A program made the translations under genes and the position numbers. Source: Vicingaceae bacterium (GTDB taxonomy: Bacteria; Bacteroidota; Bacteroidia; Flavobacteriales_E; Vicingaceae). From it: DNA of 64,000 nucleotides. Below are positions 32,546-42,093 of the stretch, piece after piece. The notes beneath the pieces were generated by a model that searched no databases, was not told where the DNA came from, and worked only from the letters and a program-made list of their open reading frames with translations. The stretch spans positions 682,001 to 746,000 of the forward strand of contig JAGYIE010000002.1 in NCBI GenBank assembly GCA_018402765.1. The letters run 5' to 3'. The first letter of the stretch is position 1. Each line of letters opens with the position of its first letter.

Positions 32546-35263
32546 ATGGATAAATTTTCTTATCTAAGTAATGCAGACGTAACTGCAATTGATTCTATTT
32601 ATCAACAATACCAAAAAGATCCAGAGTCTGTTGACGAGGGATGGAGTAAGTTTTTCGACGGATTTGAGTTTGCACGAAAAAATTACGAAGAGGATGTAAA
32701 CTCTTCTGGTAGCTCCTTAAACTTTGATAAAGAGTTTAAAGTTGTAAATCTTATAAATGCCTATCGTTCAAGAGGGCACTTGTTTACAAAAACGAATCCT
32801 GTTCGTGAGCGTCGAAAGTATTCCCCTACTTTAGCCATTGAAAACTTTGGTTTAGCTCAAGAAGATTTAAGTAAAGTCTTTCAAGCTGGTGAGGATTTAG
32901 GTTTAAAGGGAGCAACTCTACAGCAAATTATTGACTTTCTTACAGAGACTTACTGTCATTCAATAGGGGTGGAGTATATGTATATTCGTAAGCCAGACAA
33001 AGTTGATTGGTTAAAGAATAAAATGGAAGGGGTTAAAAATACTGGAACATTTTCGAATGATGAAAAGAAACATATACTTCATAAACTGAATCAAGCAGTT
33101 GTTTTTGAACAGTTTTTACACAAGAAGTTCGTTGGCCAAAAACGATTTTCACTTGAAGGTGGAGAATCATTGATTCCTGCGCTTGATGCAGCTATTGAGT
33201 TAGGCGCTAAAGAAGGCATTGAAGAGTTTGTCGTGGGTATGGCCCATAGGGGTAGATTAAATGTTTTAGCAAATATTTTCAACAAAACATATAAAGATAT
33301 CTTTTCTGAATTTGAAGGGAAAGAGTACGAGGACAATTTATTTGATGGTGATGTTAAGTACCATTTAGGCTATTCTTGTGATATTAAGACAGACTCTGGT
33401 AAAGATGTAAAGCTTACACTTTCTCCTAATCCTTCTCATTTAGAGGCTGTTGGGCCTGTTGTTGCAGGTATTGCTCGTTCAAAAGTGGACCAGTATTTAA
33501 AGGATAACCAAAAAATTGTTCCGATTATTATTCATGGGGATGCATCAATTGCAGGTCAAGGAGTAGTTTATGAACTAATACAAATGGCTTCTCTAGATGG
33601 ATATAAAAATGGCGGTACCATTCATATTGTAATCAACAATCAGATTGGGTTTACCACAAATTATTTAGATGCTCGTTCTAGTACATACTGTACTGATGTT
33701 GGTAAGGTTACTTTATCGCCAATTTTTCATGTTAATGGAGATGATCCTGAAGCTGTTGTGTATACGATTAAATTGGCATTAGAATTTAGACAGAAATATA
33801 AGAAAGATGTGTTTATAGACTTATTGTGCTATCGTAAATATGGCCATAATGAAGGTGATGAACCACGTTTTACACAACCTTTACTTTATAAGGCCATCTC
33901 AAAACATAAAAACCCTAGAGAGATTTATTTAGATAAATTAATTAATCAAGAAGTTTTAGATAAAGAGACTGCTAAGCTGATGGAGACGAAGTTTAACGAT
34001 ATGCTCCAAGACCGGTTGGCAGAAGCAAAGCAAATAGAAAAGGCAGTAATCGCACCGTTTTTGGCTGAAACGTGGAAAGATCTTAGAGAATCTACAGATG
34101 CTGATATGGAGGCTTCTGCAGATACTACTTTTGATAAGAAAGCCTTGATTGAAGTTGGAAAAAGTATTAGTACACTTCCTGATGAAAAAAACTTCTTTAA
34201 AAAGTCAGAGAAGCTTTTTGCAGAGCGCCTAAAAATGATCGAATCCGAAAAGATAGATTGGGGTATGGCTGAATTGTTAAGTTATGCCACGCTTATGACA
34301 GATGGGTTCCCTGTTCGTATGACCGGTCAAGATGTAGAAAGAGGTACTTTTTCTCATAGGCATGCAGTGCTAAAAGTAGAAGACTCTGAAGAAGAATATA
34401 TCCCTTTGAATCATATTGATGGGACAAAAGAAAAACTAGAAATATACAATTCTCTTTTATCTGAGTACGCAGTACTTGGTTTTGAGTATGGGTATGCGAT
34501 GGCTACTCCATTCGGCTTAACCATTTGGGAGGCTCAGTTTGGAGATTTTAATAATGGAGCACAAATTATCATTGATCAATTTTTGAGCAGTGCTGAAGAT
34601 AAGTGGAAATCACAAAATGGACTAGTTATGCTACTTCCGCATGGCTATGAAGGACAAGGTGCTGAGCATTCAAGTGCTCGATTAGAGCGTTTCTTGACAC
34701 TGTGTGCAGATTATAATATGCAAGTGGCGAACTGCACCACTCCTGCTAACTTTTTCCATATTATAAGACGTCAGTTAAAAAGAGAGTTTAGAAAACCTCT
34801 AGTAATGATGACGCCGAAAAGTTTATTGCGTCACCCAAGATGTATTTCACAATTGGACGAGTTGGCAAATGGAAGATTCCAAGAAGTAATTGATGATGAT
34901 CTTGTAAACGCAAAAGATGTTGATAAGGTAGTTTTTTGTTCTGGAAAGTTGTATTACGAACTACTTGAGCGACAAGAAGAGGATGACGCAAAGAATGTTG
35001 CTTTAGTAAGACTAGAGCAATTTTATCCTTTTCCTAAAACTCAAGTTAACGAGCTTATTAATAAATACAACAAGGCTAAGCAAATTATTTGGGCACAAGA
35101 AGAACCTGAAAATATGGGAGGTTGGGCATTTGTTTTAAGACATTTTGAAGGAGTAAAACTTCGATTAATTTCAAGGAGGGCTAGTGCTAGTCCGGCATCA
35201 GGTTCATCAAAGGTTTTTGCGAAAAGACAAGCTGTAATAATCAACGAAGTATTTGAAAAATAG
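32546..35263 (+). CDS. sucA: 2-oxoglutarate dehydrogenase E1 component
   Basis: The 905-residue thiamine-diphosphate enzyme contains E1o landmarks: the N-terminal segment SYLSNADVTAIDSIYQQYQK, FVVGMAHRGRLNVLANIF, IHGDASIAGQGVVYE, VINNQIGFTTN, YRKYGHNEGDEPRFTQP and VERGTFSHRHAVL. It decarboxylates 2-oxoglutarate and transfers the succinyl group to the lipoyl arm of E2 in the TCA cycle. Length is normal. sucB follows after 35 bases, and the pair ends at a bidirectional terminator. E3 (lpd) is not in the window. Confidence 0.97.
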   Translation: MDKFSYLSNADVTAIDSIYQQYQKDPESVDEGWSKFFDGFEFARKNYEEDVNSSGSSLNFDKEFKVVNLINAYRSRGHLFTKTNPVRERRKYSPTLAIENFGLAQEDLSKVFQAGEDLGLKGATLQQIIDFLTETYCHSIGVEYMYIRKPDKVDWLKNKMEGVKNTGTFSNDEKKHILHKLNQAVVFEQFLHKKFVGQKRFSLEGGESLIPALDAAIELGAKEGIEEFVVGMAHRGRLNVLANIFNKTYKDIFSEFEGKEYEDNLFDGDVKYHLGYSCDIKTDSGKDVKLTLSPNPSHLEAVGPVVAGIARSKVDQYLKDNQKIVPIIIHGDASIAGQGVVYELIQMASLDGYKNGGTIHIVINNQIGFTTNYLDARSSTYCTDVGKVTLSPIFHVNGDDPEAVVYTIKLALEFRQKYKKDVFIDLLCYRKYGHNEGDEPRFTQPLLYKAISKHKNPREIYLDKLINQEVLDKETAKLMETKFNDMLQDRLAEAKQIEKAVIAPFLAETWKDLRESTDADMEASADTTFDKKALIEVGKSISTLPDEKNFFKKSEKLFAERLKMIESEKIDWGMAELLSYATLMTDGFPVRMTGQDVERGTFSHRHAVLKVEDSEEEYIPLNHIDGTKEKLEIYNSLLSEYAVLGFEYGYAMATPFGLTIWEAQFGDFNNGAQIIIDQFLSSAEDKWKSQNGLVMLLPHGYEGQGAEHSSARLERFLTLCADYNMQVANCTTPANFFHIIRRQLKREFRKPLVMMTPKSLLRHPRCISQLDELANGRFQEVIDDDLVNAKDVDKVVFCSGKLYYELLERQEEDDAKNVALVRLEQFYPFPKTQVNELINKYNKAKQIIWAQEEPENMGGWAFVLRHFEGVKLRLISRRASASPASGSSKVFAKRQAVIINEVFEK

Positions 35264-35298
35264 GTTATAGAAAATAAAAATTATCATAGTTAGAAATT

Positions 35299-36543
35299 AT
35301 GGCATACGAAGTAAAAGTTCCCTCTCCAGGAGAGTCAATTTCAGAAGTTGAAATAGCAACATGGGTTGTTTCAGAAGGAGATTATGTAGAAAAAGATGAT
35401 GTAATTGCTGAGGTTGATTCAGATAAAGCAACATTGGAGCTAACGGCTCCTGAAGCAGGGGTAATTACATTCAAAGCAGAGGAAGGCGATACAGTTGCAG
35501 TTGGCGATGTAGTTGCAGAAATAGATACAGATGCAGCAGCTCCTGAAAAGAAGGAAAAAGCGCCTGCTAAAGAGGAAAATAAAGAAACTCCAAAAGCTGA
35601 TGCTGCATCTTCTCCAAAGAAAGAAGAAGCTAAAACCTCAAGCCACGCAGAAGGACATCCTTCTCCATCAGCTAGAAAAGTAATGAGCGATAATGGTGTT
35701 CCTCCAAATAAAGTTACAGGAACAGGCAAAGGAGGTAGAATAACTAAACAAGATGTCGTTAACGCGATGGCTGCAGGAATATCTGCTGATTCAGCTCAAG
35801 GATGGGGTGGAACTCGTGATAAGCGAAGTGAAAAAATGAGTACACTTCGTCGGAAAATTGCTGAACGCTTAGTGTCTGTTAAAAATGAAACGGCTATGCT
35901 AACTACCTTTAATGAGGTAGATATGAAGCCAATTATGGATTTACGTTCAAGATATAAAGATAAATTTAGAGAGGTAAAAGAAGTTAACTTAGGCTTTATG
36001 TCATTCTTTACTAAGGCGGTAACTGAGGCATTAAATCATTATCCTGCTGTTAATGCGATGATCGATGGTAAAGAAGTAGTTTTCCACGATTATGCAGACA
36101 TTGGTATTGCGGTAAGCAGCCCAAAAGGTCTTATGGTTCCTGTAGTTAGAAATGCTGAGCAAATGAGCCTAGCAGAAATTGAGGCTGAAATTAAGCGACT
36201 TGCGATTAAAGCTAGAGATGGTAAAATTTCTATAGACGAAATGACAGGAGGAACATTTACTATTACTAATGGAGGAGTATTTGGTTCTATGATGAGTACA
36301 CCAATTATTAATCCTCCTCAAAGTGCTATATTAGGAATGCATAACATTATTGATCGTCCTGTGGCAATTGATGGGAAGGTAGAAATCCGCCCAATGATGT
36401 ATTTAGCGCTTTCTTACGACCATAGAATTATTGATGGTAAGGAATCTGTTAGCTTCTTAGTGAAAGTTAAGGAAATGATAGAGAATCCAACCAAAATGAT
36501 ATTTGGAGGGAAAGACCCTGAAGAAATTTTACTGGGACTATAG
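35299..36543 (+). CDS. sucB: 2-oxoglutarate dehydrogenase E2 (dihydrolipoyl succinyltransferase)
   Basis: The 414-residue protein has a lipoyl domain with K43 in [11 protein letters not shown], an acidic/alanine linker at about 78-120, the E1/E3-binding domain ([27 protein letters not shown]) and a C-terminal acyltransferase domain with H375 and D379 in [12 protein letters not shown]. It accepts succinyl on lipoate and passes it to CoA. The short E2o-type architecture with one lipoyl domain and the neighbour sucA fix the identity against the pyruvate E2. Confidence 0.96.
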   Translation: MAYEVKVPSPGESISEVEIATWVVSEGDYVEKDDVIAEVDSDKATLELTAPEAGVITFKAEEGDTVAVGDVVAEIDTDAAAPEKKEKAPAKEENKETPKADAASSPKKEEAKTSSHAEGHPSPSARKVMSDNGVPPNKVTGTGKGGRITKQDVVNAMAAGISADSAQGWGGTRDKRSEKMSTLRRKIAERLVSVKNETAMLTTFNEVDMKPIMDLRSRYKDKFREVKEVNLGFMSFFTKAVTEALNHYPAVNAMIDGKEVVFHDYADIGIAVSSPKGLMVPVVRNAEQMSLAEIEAEIKRLAIKARDGKISIDEMTGGTFTITNGGVFGSMMSTPIINPPQSAILGMHNIIDRPVAIDGKVEIRPMMYLALSYDHRIIDGKESVSFLVKVKEMIENPTKMIFGGKDPEEILLGL

Positions 36544-36553
36544 AATATGAATT

Positions 36554-36585
36554 TAAAAAAAGGGCTGACTATTCAGCCTTTTTTT
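36554..36585. terminator. Bidirectional terminator between sucB and nhaA
   Basis: GGCTGA (36563-36568) pairs with TCAGCC (36573-36578), extended by A-run/T-run pairs. A-tract before and T-tract after let it work for sucB on the plus strand and nhaA on the minus strand. Confidence 0.85.
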
Positions 36586-37912
36586 ATGCTCTTGATGAAA
36601 ATTTCAAGACTAAATACCCTGCTAATCCAGAAATTATTGAGGCCACTAAGATGGCCATTTTTGCCTGCTCTTTTACAATAGGATCGGTAAAGGCCAATTC
36701 GGATATAAATATAGACATTGTAAAACCAATTCCTGCCATTAGGCCTATTCCAATCATTTGTACCCATGACGTATTAGGTGGTAGAAAGGAAATCTTTAGT
36801 TTGACTAGTATATATGATAGTAAAACTATTCCTAAACTTTTACCTAGTATTAAACCTAATCCAATTCCTAAAGAAACGTCACTAAATAGTGAATAAATAA
36901 TTTCTGAATTGATTACGATTCCTGCGTTACTAAGGGCAAAAAGGGGTAAAATTAAGTATGCTACAATTGGATTTAGAGCATGTTCCATCTTTTGTAACGG
37001 TGTTTCTGCCATTGCCCTAGTTACTTTCATTTGCTCTAATATATCTTGTTGTTCTTCAGTTATAAAAGAGCTGTCGGTTCGTTTTGCATGCTCAAATTTA
37101 TCGATAAGAAAGTTTAATTTCTTTAGGAAAAAGCGCTCATCAATTTTTACTCTTGCAGGTATTGCAGCAGCTATTAATACACCTGCGAGCGTTGCATGAA
37201 CCCCTGAAAGTAAAAATGCGATCCACAATCCACAGGCTCCAATTAATATATAGAAACCACTTTTTCTTACACCTATTAAATTCCCAATAACTAATATTAG
37301 GAAAAAGATACCTCCCCATTCAAGAAAATTTATATAAAGATTTTCAGTGTAAAAGAATGCGATAACCAACACAGCTCCTAAATCATCTACAATTGCTAAT
37401 GCAGTTAAAAACACTTTTAGAGCCAATGGTATTCGCTTTCCTAGAAGACTTAAAACACCGAGAGAGAAAGCAATGTCTGTGGCCATTGGAATTCCCCATC
37501 CGGATTCACTAGGTGTTCCGTTGTTAAATGCTAAATAAACAATAGCTGGGAAAACCATTCCACCTATAGCTGCTGCAATTGGGAGAGATGCTTTTTTAAG
37601 TGATGATAAATCGCCAGCCATTATCTCTCTTTTTATTTCAAGTCCAATTGTAAAAAAGAAAATAGTCATCAGTCCATCGTTGATCCAATAATGCAAGGAC
37701 TTTTCTATGGAAAAGCTACCAACACTAAATCCAATAACGTTTTCCCATAAGTGATGATAACTTTCAGCATCAATTAAGTTAACCCAAATTAATGCAATTA
37801 TAACAGCTACAAAAAGTAAAATTCCTGAAGAGGCCTTGTTTTTTAACAAGTTATCTACTGGCTTCAAAAGAACGTCTAGTGGTGTTTTGTGATTGGGTTT
37901 GAGAAAATTCAC
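36584..37912 (-). CDS. nhaA: Na+/H+ antiporter NhaA
   Basis: The 442-residue protein has about twelve membrane helices and NhaA signatures: FFTIGLEIKREIMAGDLSSL, GWGIPMATDIAFSLGVLSLL, ALAIVDDLGAVLVIAFFY with the ion-binding Asp pair, and IGLMAGIGFTMSIFISELAF near the C-terminus. It exchanges Na+ for H+ at the inner membrane for pH and sodium homeostasis, fitting a saline habitat. The start is GTG at 37912. An insert between helices (FLIDKFEHAKRTDSSFITEE) is longer than in E. coli NhaA. It shares a terminator with convergent sucB. Confidence 0.95.
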   Translation of the reverse strand: MNFLKPNHKTPLDVLLKPVDNLLKNKASSGILLFVAVIIALIWVNLIDAESYHHLWENVIGFSVGSFSIEKSLHYWINDGLMTIFFFTIGLEIKREIMAGDLSSLKKASLPIAAAIGGMVFPAIVYLAFNNGTPSESGWGIPMATDIAFSLGVLSLLGKRIPLALKVFLTALAIVDDLGAVLVIAFFYTENLYINFLEWGGIFFLILVIGNLIGVRKSGFYILIGACGLWIAFLLSGVHATLAGVLIAAAIPARVKIDERFFLKKLNFLIDKFEHAKRTDSSFITEEQQDILEQMKVTRAMAETPLQKMEHALNPIVAYLILPLFALSNAGIVINSEIIYSLFSDVSLGIGLGLILGKSLGIVLLSYILVKLKISFLPPNTSWVQMIGIGLMAGIGFTMSIFISELAFTDPIVKEQAKMAILVASIISGLAGYLVLKFSSRA

Positions 37913-38044
37913 GTGGTTAATTTTACTTTAACTTCACAAAGAATATTCCCTTGATTTAATTGTTTGATATTTAAATTTTTACAATGGTTAGTTAATTTTC
38001 ATTGTAGAGACTTCTATACAGATTGTATAAAATCTTCAAAAGGA

Positions 38045-39403
38045 TTAGTCAATTACGAGTTTACGCGTACTGTATCCTTCATTGGTGTGAGTACGAAGAA
38101 ATAATACTCCTTTGTAATCATTTATAACTATTGGATTATCATACGTATGAACTCCTTTTGGTCGAGAGCCACCGTCGGTAATAGCTAATCTTCTTCCTGT
38201 TACATCTAGAAGTTCGAACAATATATTAGTGTTATTTTCTAACTCAAATGTTACTTTATAGTCTTGGTTATGTATTGGATTAGGGTAGACTTTTAATGAA
38301 GATTCTAAAAGGCTGTTTTTATCTACAGATGAGTTCAAGGTAGCATAAATATGGTCTACATAGGTGCTATCATCCGAGCCATTCGTATTACTTACAAAGA
38401 ACTGAAGAGTATAAAACCCTACTGCATCAAATGTTAATTCAGGTCTAGGAGAGAATCTAGATGAATTATTAACGAAGGTCACTGTGTTAGGAGAAAATTG
38501 AAATTCGCACGCTGTTCTACCTTCATCTATGGTTTGACTAACGATTTGAACAGTATCTTTATTGATAACTGGATTGGTGGAACTGATCGTAAATTCTGCT
38601 TTTGGTCCAAAATCATTTGATACATTTCGTTTAGAATCTCTATAAAGTAGAGTAGTAGGCACGAAATCTCCATTGATTAATGTTCCGTTTACTTGCATTA
38701 CAGGAAATCGCTCACCATTTGCTAACCATTTATATTCTCGTATTATACTTCTAAATCCAACATTTTGACCCGCAGCACTTACTGAATCTCTAGACACTAA
38801 ATCAGTACGAACCCTCAAACAGTTGTAAGTTCCGTTAGGAGTTACAATTGTTCCAAAGCCATCAACTATATTTTTTCTATATCCTTCTGAATGGAAAGAC
38901 CCAAAAATTGAAATATCAGCAGTTAATTTAAACGTTGAGCTATCAATATCTCCATAATCTAACGGAAACTGATACAGTTCATCAGGATCAGAGAATGTAT
39001 TCGCAATATTTAAAATGTAGTTTGCCCCTAATCCATTCCTTAAAAAACTATTGGAGGAATTTGAAAAGAATTCATAAACATTAGTCACAACATTTCCTTG
39101 TAGTTCAAGCGAATCAGCTGTTTTTCTTCCGAAAGCAGATGGGCTACTAAATGTTGAACCATAGGGCGTTTGAGATCCTGCAACGTATCGAGCTACCCCT
39201 TGTTTTTCTGCGGTTACGTGAGAAAAGTCCCATGCACTATTTGCGCCGCTTATATTAAAGTTTACAATACCTAATGAATCTATAAGGGCTGCGCTATATC
39301 TCAGCGTATCTCCTTTTATTGGCATATCAGCACTTGTAATTGTAATTTGTGCAGATAAATTAATAGCGAATATAGTTAGTGCAAAAAGGGCTAAACGTTT
39401 CAT
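38045..39403 (-). CDS. T9SS type A sorting domain-containing secreted protein
   Basis: From the ATG at 39403 the product is 452 residues: a signal peptide (MKRLALFALTIFAINLSAQ), an unidentified all-beta body, a PKD-like segment (PELTFDAVGFYTLQFFVSN) and a C-terminal type A sorting domain: SLKVYPNPIHNQDYKVTF, LFELLDVTGRRLAI and GVLFLRTHTNEGYSTRKLVI. Such domains direct export through the type IX system and surface attachment. A TTG four codons upstream is in frame but less likely. Function of the body is unknown. The sorting domain is intact, unlike the remnants near 56-57 kb. Confidence 0.88.
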   Translation of the reverse strand: MKRLALFALTIFAINLSAQITITSADMPIKGDTLRYSAALIDSLGIVNFNISGANSAWDFSHVTAEKQGVARYVAGSQTPYGSTFSSPSAFGRKTADSLELQGNVVTNVYEFFSNSSNSFLRNGLGANYILNIANTFSDPDELYQFPLDYGDIDSSTFKLTADISIFGSFHSEGYRKNIVDGFGTIVTPNGTYNCLRVRTDLVSRDSVSAAGQNVGFRSIIREYKWLANGERFPVMQVNGTLINGDFVPTTLLYRDSKRNVSNDFGPKAEFTISSTNPVINKDTVQIVSQTIDEGRTACEFQFSPNTVTFVNNSSRFSPRPELTFDAVGFYTLQFFVSNTNGSDDSTYVDHIYATLNSSVDKNSLLESSLKVYPNPIHNQDYKVTFELENNTNILFELLDVTGRRLAITDGGSRPKGVHTYDNPIVINDYKGVLFLRTHTNEGYSTRKLVID

Positions 39404-39449
39404 AATTGTCAAATTTTAACGAAGATACTAAATTCTTATGACGAACGAA

Positions 39450-40085
39450 TTAGCCATTAATTGCCTCAACCTCCTTTACTTCGGGTAGCATATCCATTAA
39501 TAAATTTTGAATTCCTGATTTAAGTGTCATCGTAGAAGATGGGCATCCGCTGCAAGCTCCTTTTAATACTACGCTAACTACACCTTCTTTAAATGAATGA
39601 AAATGGATAGCTCCACCGTCACTCTCCACAGCAGGTCTTATGTACTCATCTAAAATATCTGCTATTCTTCCTTCAATTGCAGTAAGGTCTTCTCTTCTTG
39701 GAACAGGCACAGAGCTTTGTGGGTCTTTTTTTGTCTCCTCTGTTTTACCCGTATTCATCGCTTTTATCTTTTCTGCATCTACTATTTTGGCGCCTTCTGC
39801 ATTTAGGAAGTCGGCGATAAATGTTTTTAATTCTAAAATTACATCATCCCACTCTAGTATGTCTAATTTTCTTATGCTTACAAAGTTGCTAGCTATAAAG
39901 ACACCGGTCACAAAAGGGAAGGTAAATAATTCCGCTGCTAAATCTGAAACGGTTGCCTCCTGTGCATTATTAAACTCATACACTTCACCATCAATGATTA
40001 AGTATCTGTTTGATACAAATTTGAGTGTTGATGGGTTTGGAGTGCTTTCTGCGTATATACTATGTGGTGCTAATTTAGTTTCCAT
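39450..40085 (-). CDS. NifU/Nfu-like Fe-S scaffold protein
   Basis: The 211-residue protein has an N-terminal Nfu_N domain (IYAESTPNPSTLKFVSNRYL, LFTFPFVTGVFIASNFVSI) and a C-terminal NifU domain with C178 and C181 in GACSGCPSSTMTLKSGI. It carries and delivers Fe-S clusters to apoproteins. The linker region (about 110-130) is polar. It is divergent from the gamma carbonic anhydrase gene and downstream of its own -7 box at 40102-40109. Confidence 0.9.
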   Translation of the reverse strand: METKLAPHSIYAESTPNPSTLKFVSNRYLIIDGEVYEFNNAQEATVSDLAAELFTFPFVTGVFIASNFVSIRKLDILEWDDVILELKTFIADFLNAEGAKIVDAEKIKAMNTGKTEETKKDPQSSVPVPRREDLTAIEGRIADILDEYIRPAVESDGGAIHFHSFKEGVVSVVLKGACSGCPSSTMTLKSGIQNLLMDMLPEVKEVEAING

Positions 40086-40101
40086 GGATTATAATTTTTT
40101 A

Positions 40102-40109
40102 CAAAGGTA
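40102..40109 (-). promoter_or_regulatory. Candidate -7 element for the NifU-like gene
   Basis: Minus strand TACCTTTG is a perfect TAnnTTTG match, about 17 bases before the start at 40085. No clear -33 TTG. Confidence 0.45.
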
Positions 40110-40162
40110 TTAAGAAATGTATTGCTTTCTTTGTAAAGTTTGAATTGAAAATTTGACAGATT

Positions 40163-40675
40163 ATGGCATTAATTAGAGAGGTGCTTGGGAAAGCTCCTGT
40201 AATAGGAAAGGATTGTTTTATTGCTGAAAATTCAACAATTGTTGGAGATGTGACTATGGGAGATCAATGCAGCGTTTGGTTTAGTGCAGTAGTTCGAGGC
40301 GATGTTAACTTCATCAAAATGGGTAATCGCGTGAATATTCAAGATGGGGCAGTGATTCATTGTACCTATGAGAAGGCTGCTACCATTATTGGGAATAATG
40401 TCTCGATTGGTCACAATGCATTGGTTCATGGATGTATTATTCATGATAATGTGCTAATTGGAATGGGATCAATTGTGATGGATAATTGTATAGTAGAAGG
40501 CAACTCTATTATTGCTGCTGGTGCAGTTCTACTAGAGGGAACGCATGTGAAAGCAGGAAGTGTTTATGCAGGAGTTCCCGCCAAATTGGTAAAACAGGCT
40601 GATCAAAGTTTAATTGAAGATGAGATAAATCGAATTTCAGATAATTACATTAAATATTCTTCTTGGTTTAAATAG
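40163..40675 (+). CDS. Gamma carbonic anhydrase family protein
   Basis: The 170-residue left-handed beta-helix protein has hexapeptide repeats and the three metal-binding histidines H66 (VIHCTYEK), H84 and H89 (IGHNALVHGC), at the spacing of gamma-class carbonic anhydrases, with R45-G-D47 and Q60. Proteins of this PaaY/YrdA size may hydrate CO2 or hydrolyse thioesters. Activity is not proven by sequence. It abuts the stop of the convergent murI gene. Confidence 0.9.
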   Translation: MALIREVLGKAPVIGKDCFIAENSTIVGDVTMGDQCSVWFSAVVRGDVNFIKMGNRVNIQDGAVIHCTYEKAATIIGNNVSIGHNALVHGCIIHDNVLIGMGSIVMDNCIVEGNSIIAAGAVLLEGTHVKAGSVYAGVPAKLVKQADQSLIEDEINRISDNYIKYSSWFK

Positions 40676-41503
40676 CTACCAAATGGAAGCTTTCTCTAAA
40701 GTAATCTTTTCCGGAAAAAAGTGTCTAGCACTTTTTTCAAATGAACTAGTGTAATCTGAAATGAAAAATTGATGTTTTGGTTTATTTTTTTTGTTTAATA
40801 GACCCTGAATCTCTAGTTGCGCCTTTACGTAATTACCAACAATATCAGCTGAGTCTACTACCGTAACTTTACCTTTATAGAATAAATTAATTTCATCTTT
40901 TATAAGTGGATAGTGCGTACAGGCCAAAATAATCGAATTAATATCCTTCAGCTTATTATCAGTTAGATATGATTCTAAAACGGTCTTAGAAATTTTATCA
41001 TTAATAAATCCTTCTTCAATCATTGGGGCTAGAAGGGGCGTTGCCATAGATGAAACTTCTAGGTCATCATTTAACTCTTTGAGTTTTTTTCGATAGATAC
41101 CTGACTTAATAGTTCCTTTGGTGCCTATTATACCGATATGATCGTTCTGTTTTGCCTCTTTATGTACTTTCTCTACAACGGGGTCAATCACATTAATTAG
41201 AATCGCATTGTTTTGAGTAACCTTTAAAACATCCTTATAGGCAATTGAAGATGCTGTATTACAAGCAATAACTATTACTTTACATTTTTTCTCTAAAAGA
41301 AATTTGGCAATTTCTGTGCTGTAATGCTTTATTGAATATGGTGCTTTATCACCGTAGGGTAAATGAGCAGTATCACCGAAGTATATGATTTCTTCATTTG
41401 GCAGATGCTTTTTAATCGCATTTGCAACAGTTAAACCCCCAATACCGGAATCAAATATTCCTATTGGTTGATCAGCTTTTAATGTATATTTTGTTGTTCT
41501 CAA
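40676..41503 (-). CDS. murI: Glutamate racemase (TTG start)
   Basis: The protein has the racemase motifs PIGIFDSGIGGLTVANAIKK, YFGDTAHLPYGDKAPYSI, VIACNTASSIAY with the catalytic Cys, and ILACTHYPLIKDEI with the second Cys. It makes D-glutamate for peptidoglycan. The first in-frame ATG (41524) lies in the loop-side arm of an intrinsic terminator (41507-41536), and its codons for Cys-Leu-Phe-Phe are the terminator stem end and T-run. The next in-frame start is TTG at 41503, giving 275 residues with about 14 residues before PIGIFDSG, closer to family length. The start is inferred. Confidence 0.9.
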   Translation of the reverse strand: MRTTKYTLKADQPIGIFDSGIGGLTVANAIKKHLPNEEIIYFGDTAHLPYGDKAPYSIKHYSTEIAKFLLEKKCKVIVIACNTASSIAYKDVLKVTQNNAILINVIDPVVEKVHKEAKQNDHIGIIGTKGTIKSGIYRKKLKELNDDLEVSSMATPLLAPMIEEGFINDKISKTVLESYLTDNKLKDINSIILACTHYPLIKDEINLFYKGKVTVVDSADIVGNYVKAQLEIQGLLNKKNKPKHQFFISDYTSSFEKSARHFFPEKITLEKASIW

Positions 41504-41506
41504 TTT

Positions 41507-41536
41507 AAAAAAAAGGCAGTTCATAATGAACTGCCT
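41507..41536 (-). terminator. Intrinsic terminator between ompH and murI
   Basis: On the minus strand a 9-bp stem (AGGCAGTTC/GAACTGCCT, 41514-41522 with 41528-41536, loop of five) is followed by eight T (plus-strand A-run 41507-41514). It lies 14 bases after the ompH stop and spans the first possible murI ATG. Confidence 0.88.
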
Positions 41537-41549
41537 AAGTTAAATTTTT

Positions 41550-42053
41550 TTATATCAATCCAAGCTTTTTCTTCACTTTACTCATGATATCTTCCGAATC
41601 CTTTGCATACAATAAGATGCCTGCACTAGAGTCAAAAATATAAGTATACTGGCCCTCTTTAGCTACCTCCTCTATTGCTACTTTTACTTTTGTGATAATT
41701 GGCTCAAGTAATTCGTTTTCTTTTTTAGCTAAATCTTCTTCAGCGCCTGCTCTAAACTCTTGAATTCTTGACTCCATATCGCGAATCTCATTTTCTTTCG
41801 CTTTTTTAATAGGCTCAGACATGTTTGCTTGATTTGCTTGGTAGTCTCCGTATTTTGCTTGTAACTCTTTAGACATTTTTTGTAGCTGCTCTTCTAATTG
41901 AGTAGTGTATGCTTGAAAGTCTTTTTCTGCTTGCACTTTTTCAGGCATAATAGACAGTATTTCGTTCGAGTTTACGTGTCCTAACTTTTGAGCAAAACTA
42001 ATTGTTGAAGTAGTTAATATAGCTATTACTGTGAATAATTTAATAAGTTTCAT
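41550..42053 (-). CDS. OmpH/Skp-family periplasmic chaperone
   Basis: The 167-residue protein has a signal peptide (to about SFAQ22), then KLGHVNSNEILSIMPE and a long charged coiled coil (about 40-125) before a strand segment YTYIFDSSAGILLYAKDSED. This is the Skp/OmpH architecture: trimeric periplasmic chaperones that carry outer-membrane proteins to BamA. It is the second of two tandem paralogues downstream of bamA, and a strong terminator follows directly. Confidence 0.9.
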   Translation of the reverse strand: MKLIKLFTVIAILTTSTISFAQKLGHVNSNEILSIMPEKVQAEKDFQAYTTQLEEQLQKMSKELQAKYGDYQANQANMSEPIKKAKENEIRDMESRIQEFRAGAEEDLAKKENELLEPIITKVKVAIEEVAKEGQYTYIFDSSAGILLYAKDSEDIMSKVKKKLGLI

Positions 42054-42093
42054 GTTACAGAATATTTGAAGTGTTTACTAATTTGATTATTTA

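Noticed and set aside
35382-35729. Antisense frame opposite the sucB lipoyl domain and linker
   Set aside because: A low-complexity shadow of the Ala/Lys/Glu-rich linker.
39640-40113. Long antisense frame opposite the NifU-like gene
   Set aside because: Codon use is explained by the clear Nfu protein on the other strand; no family resemblance.
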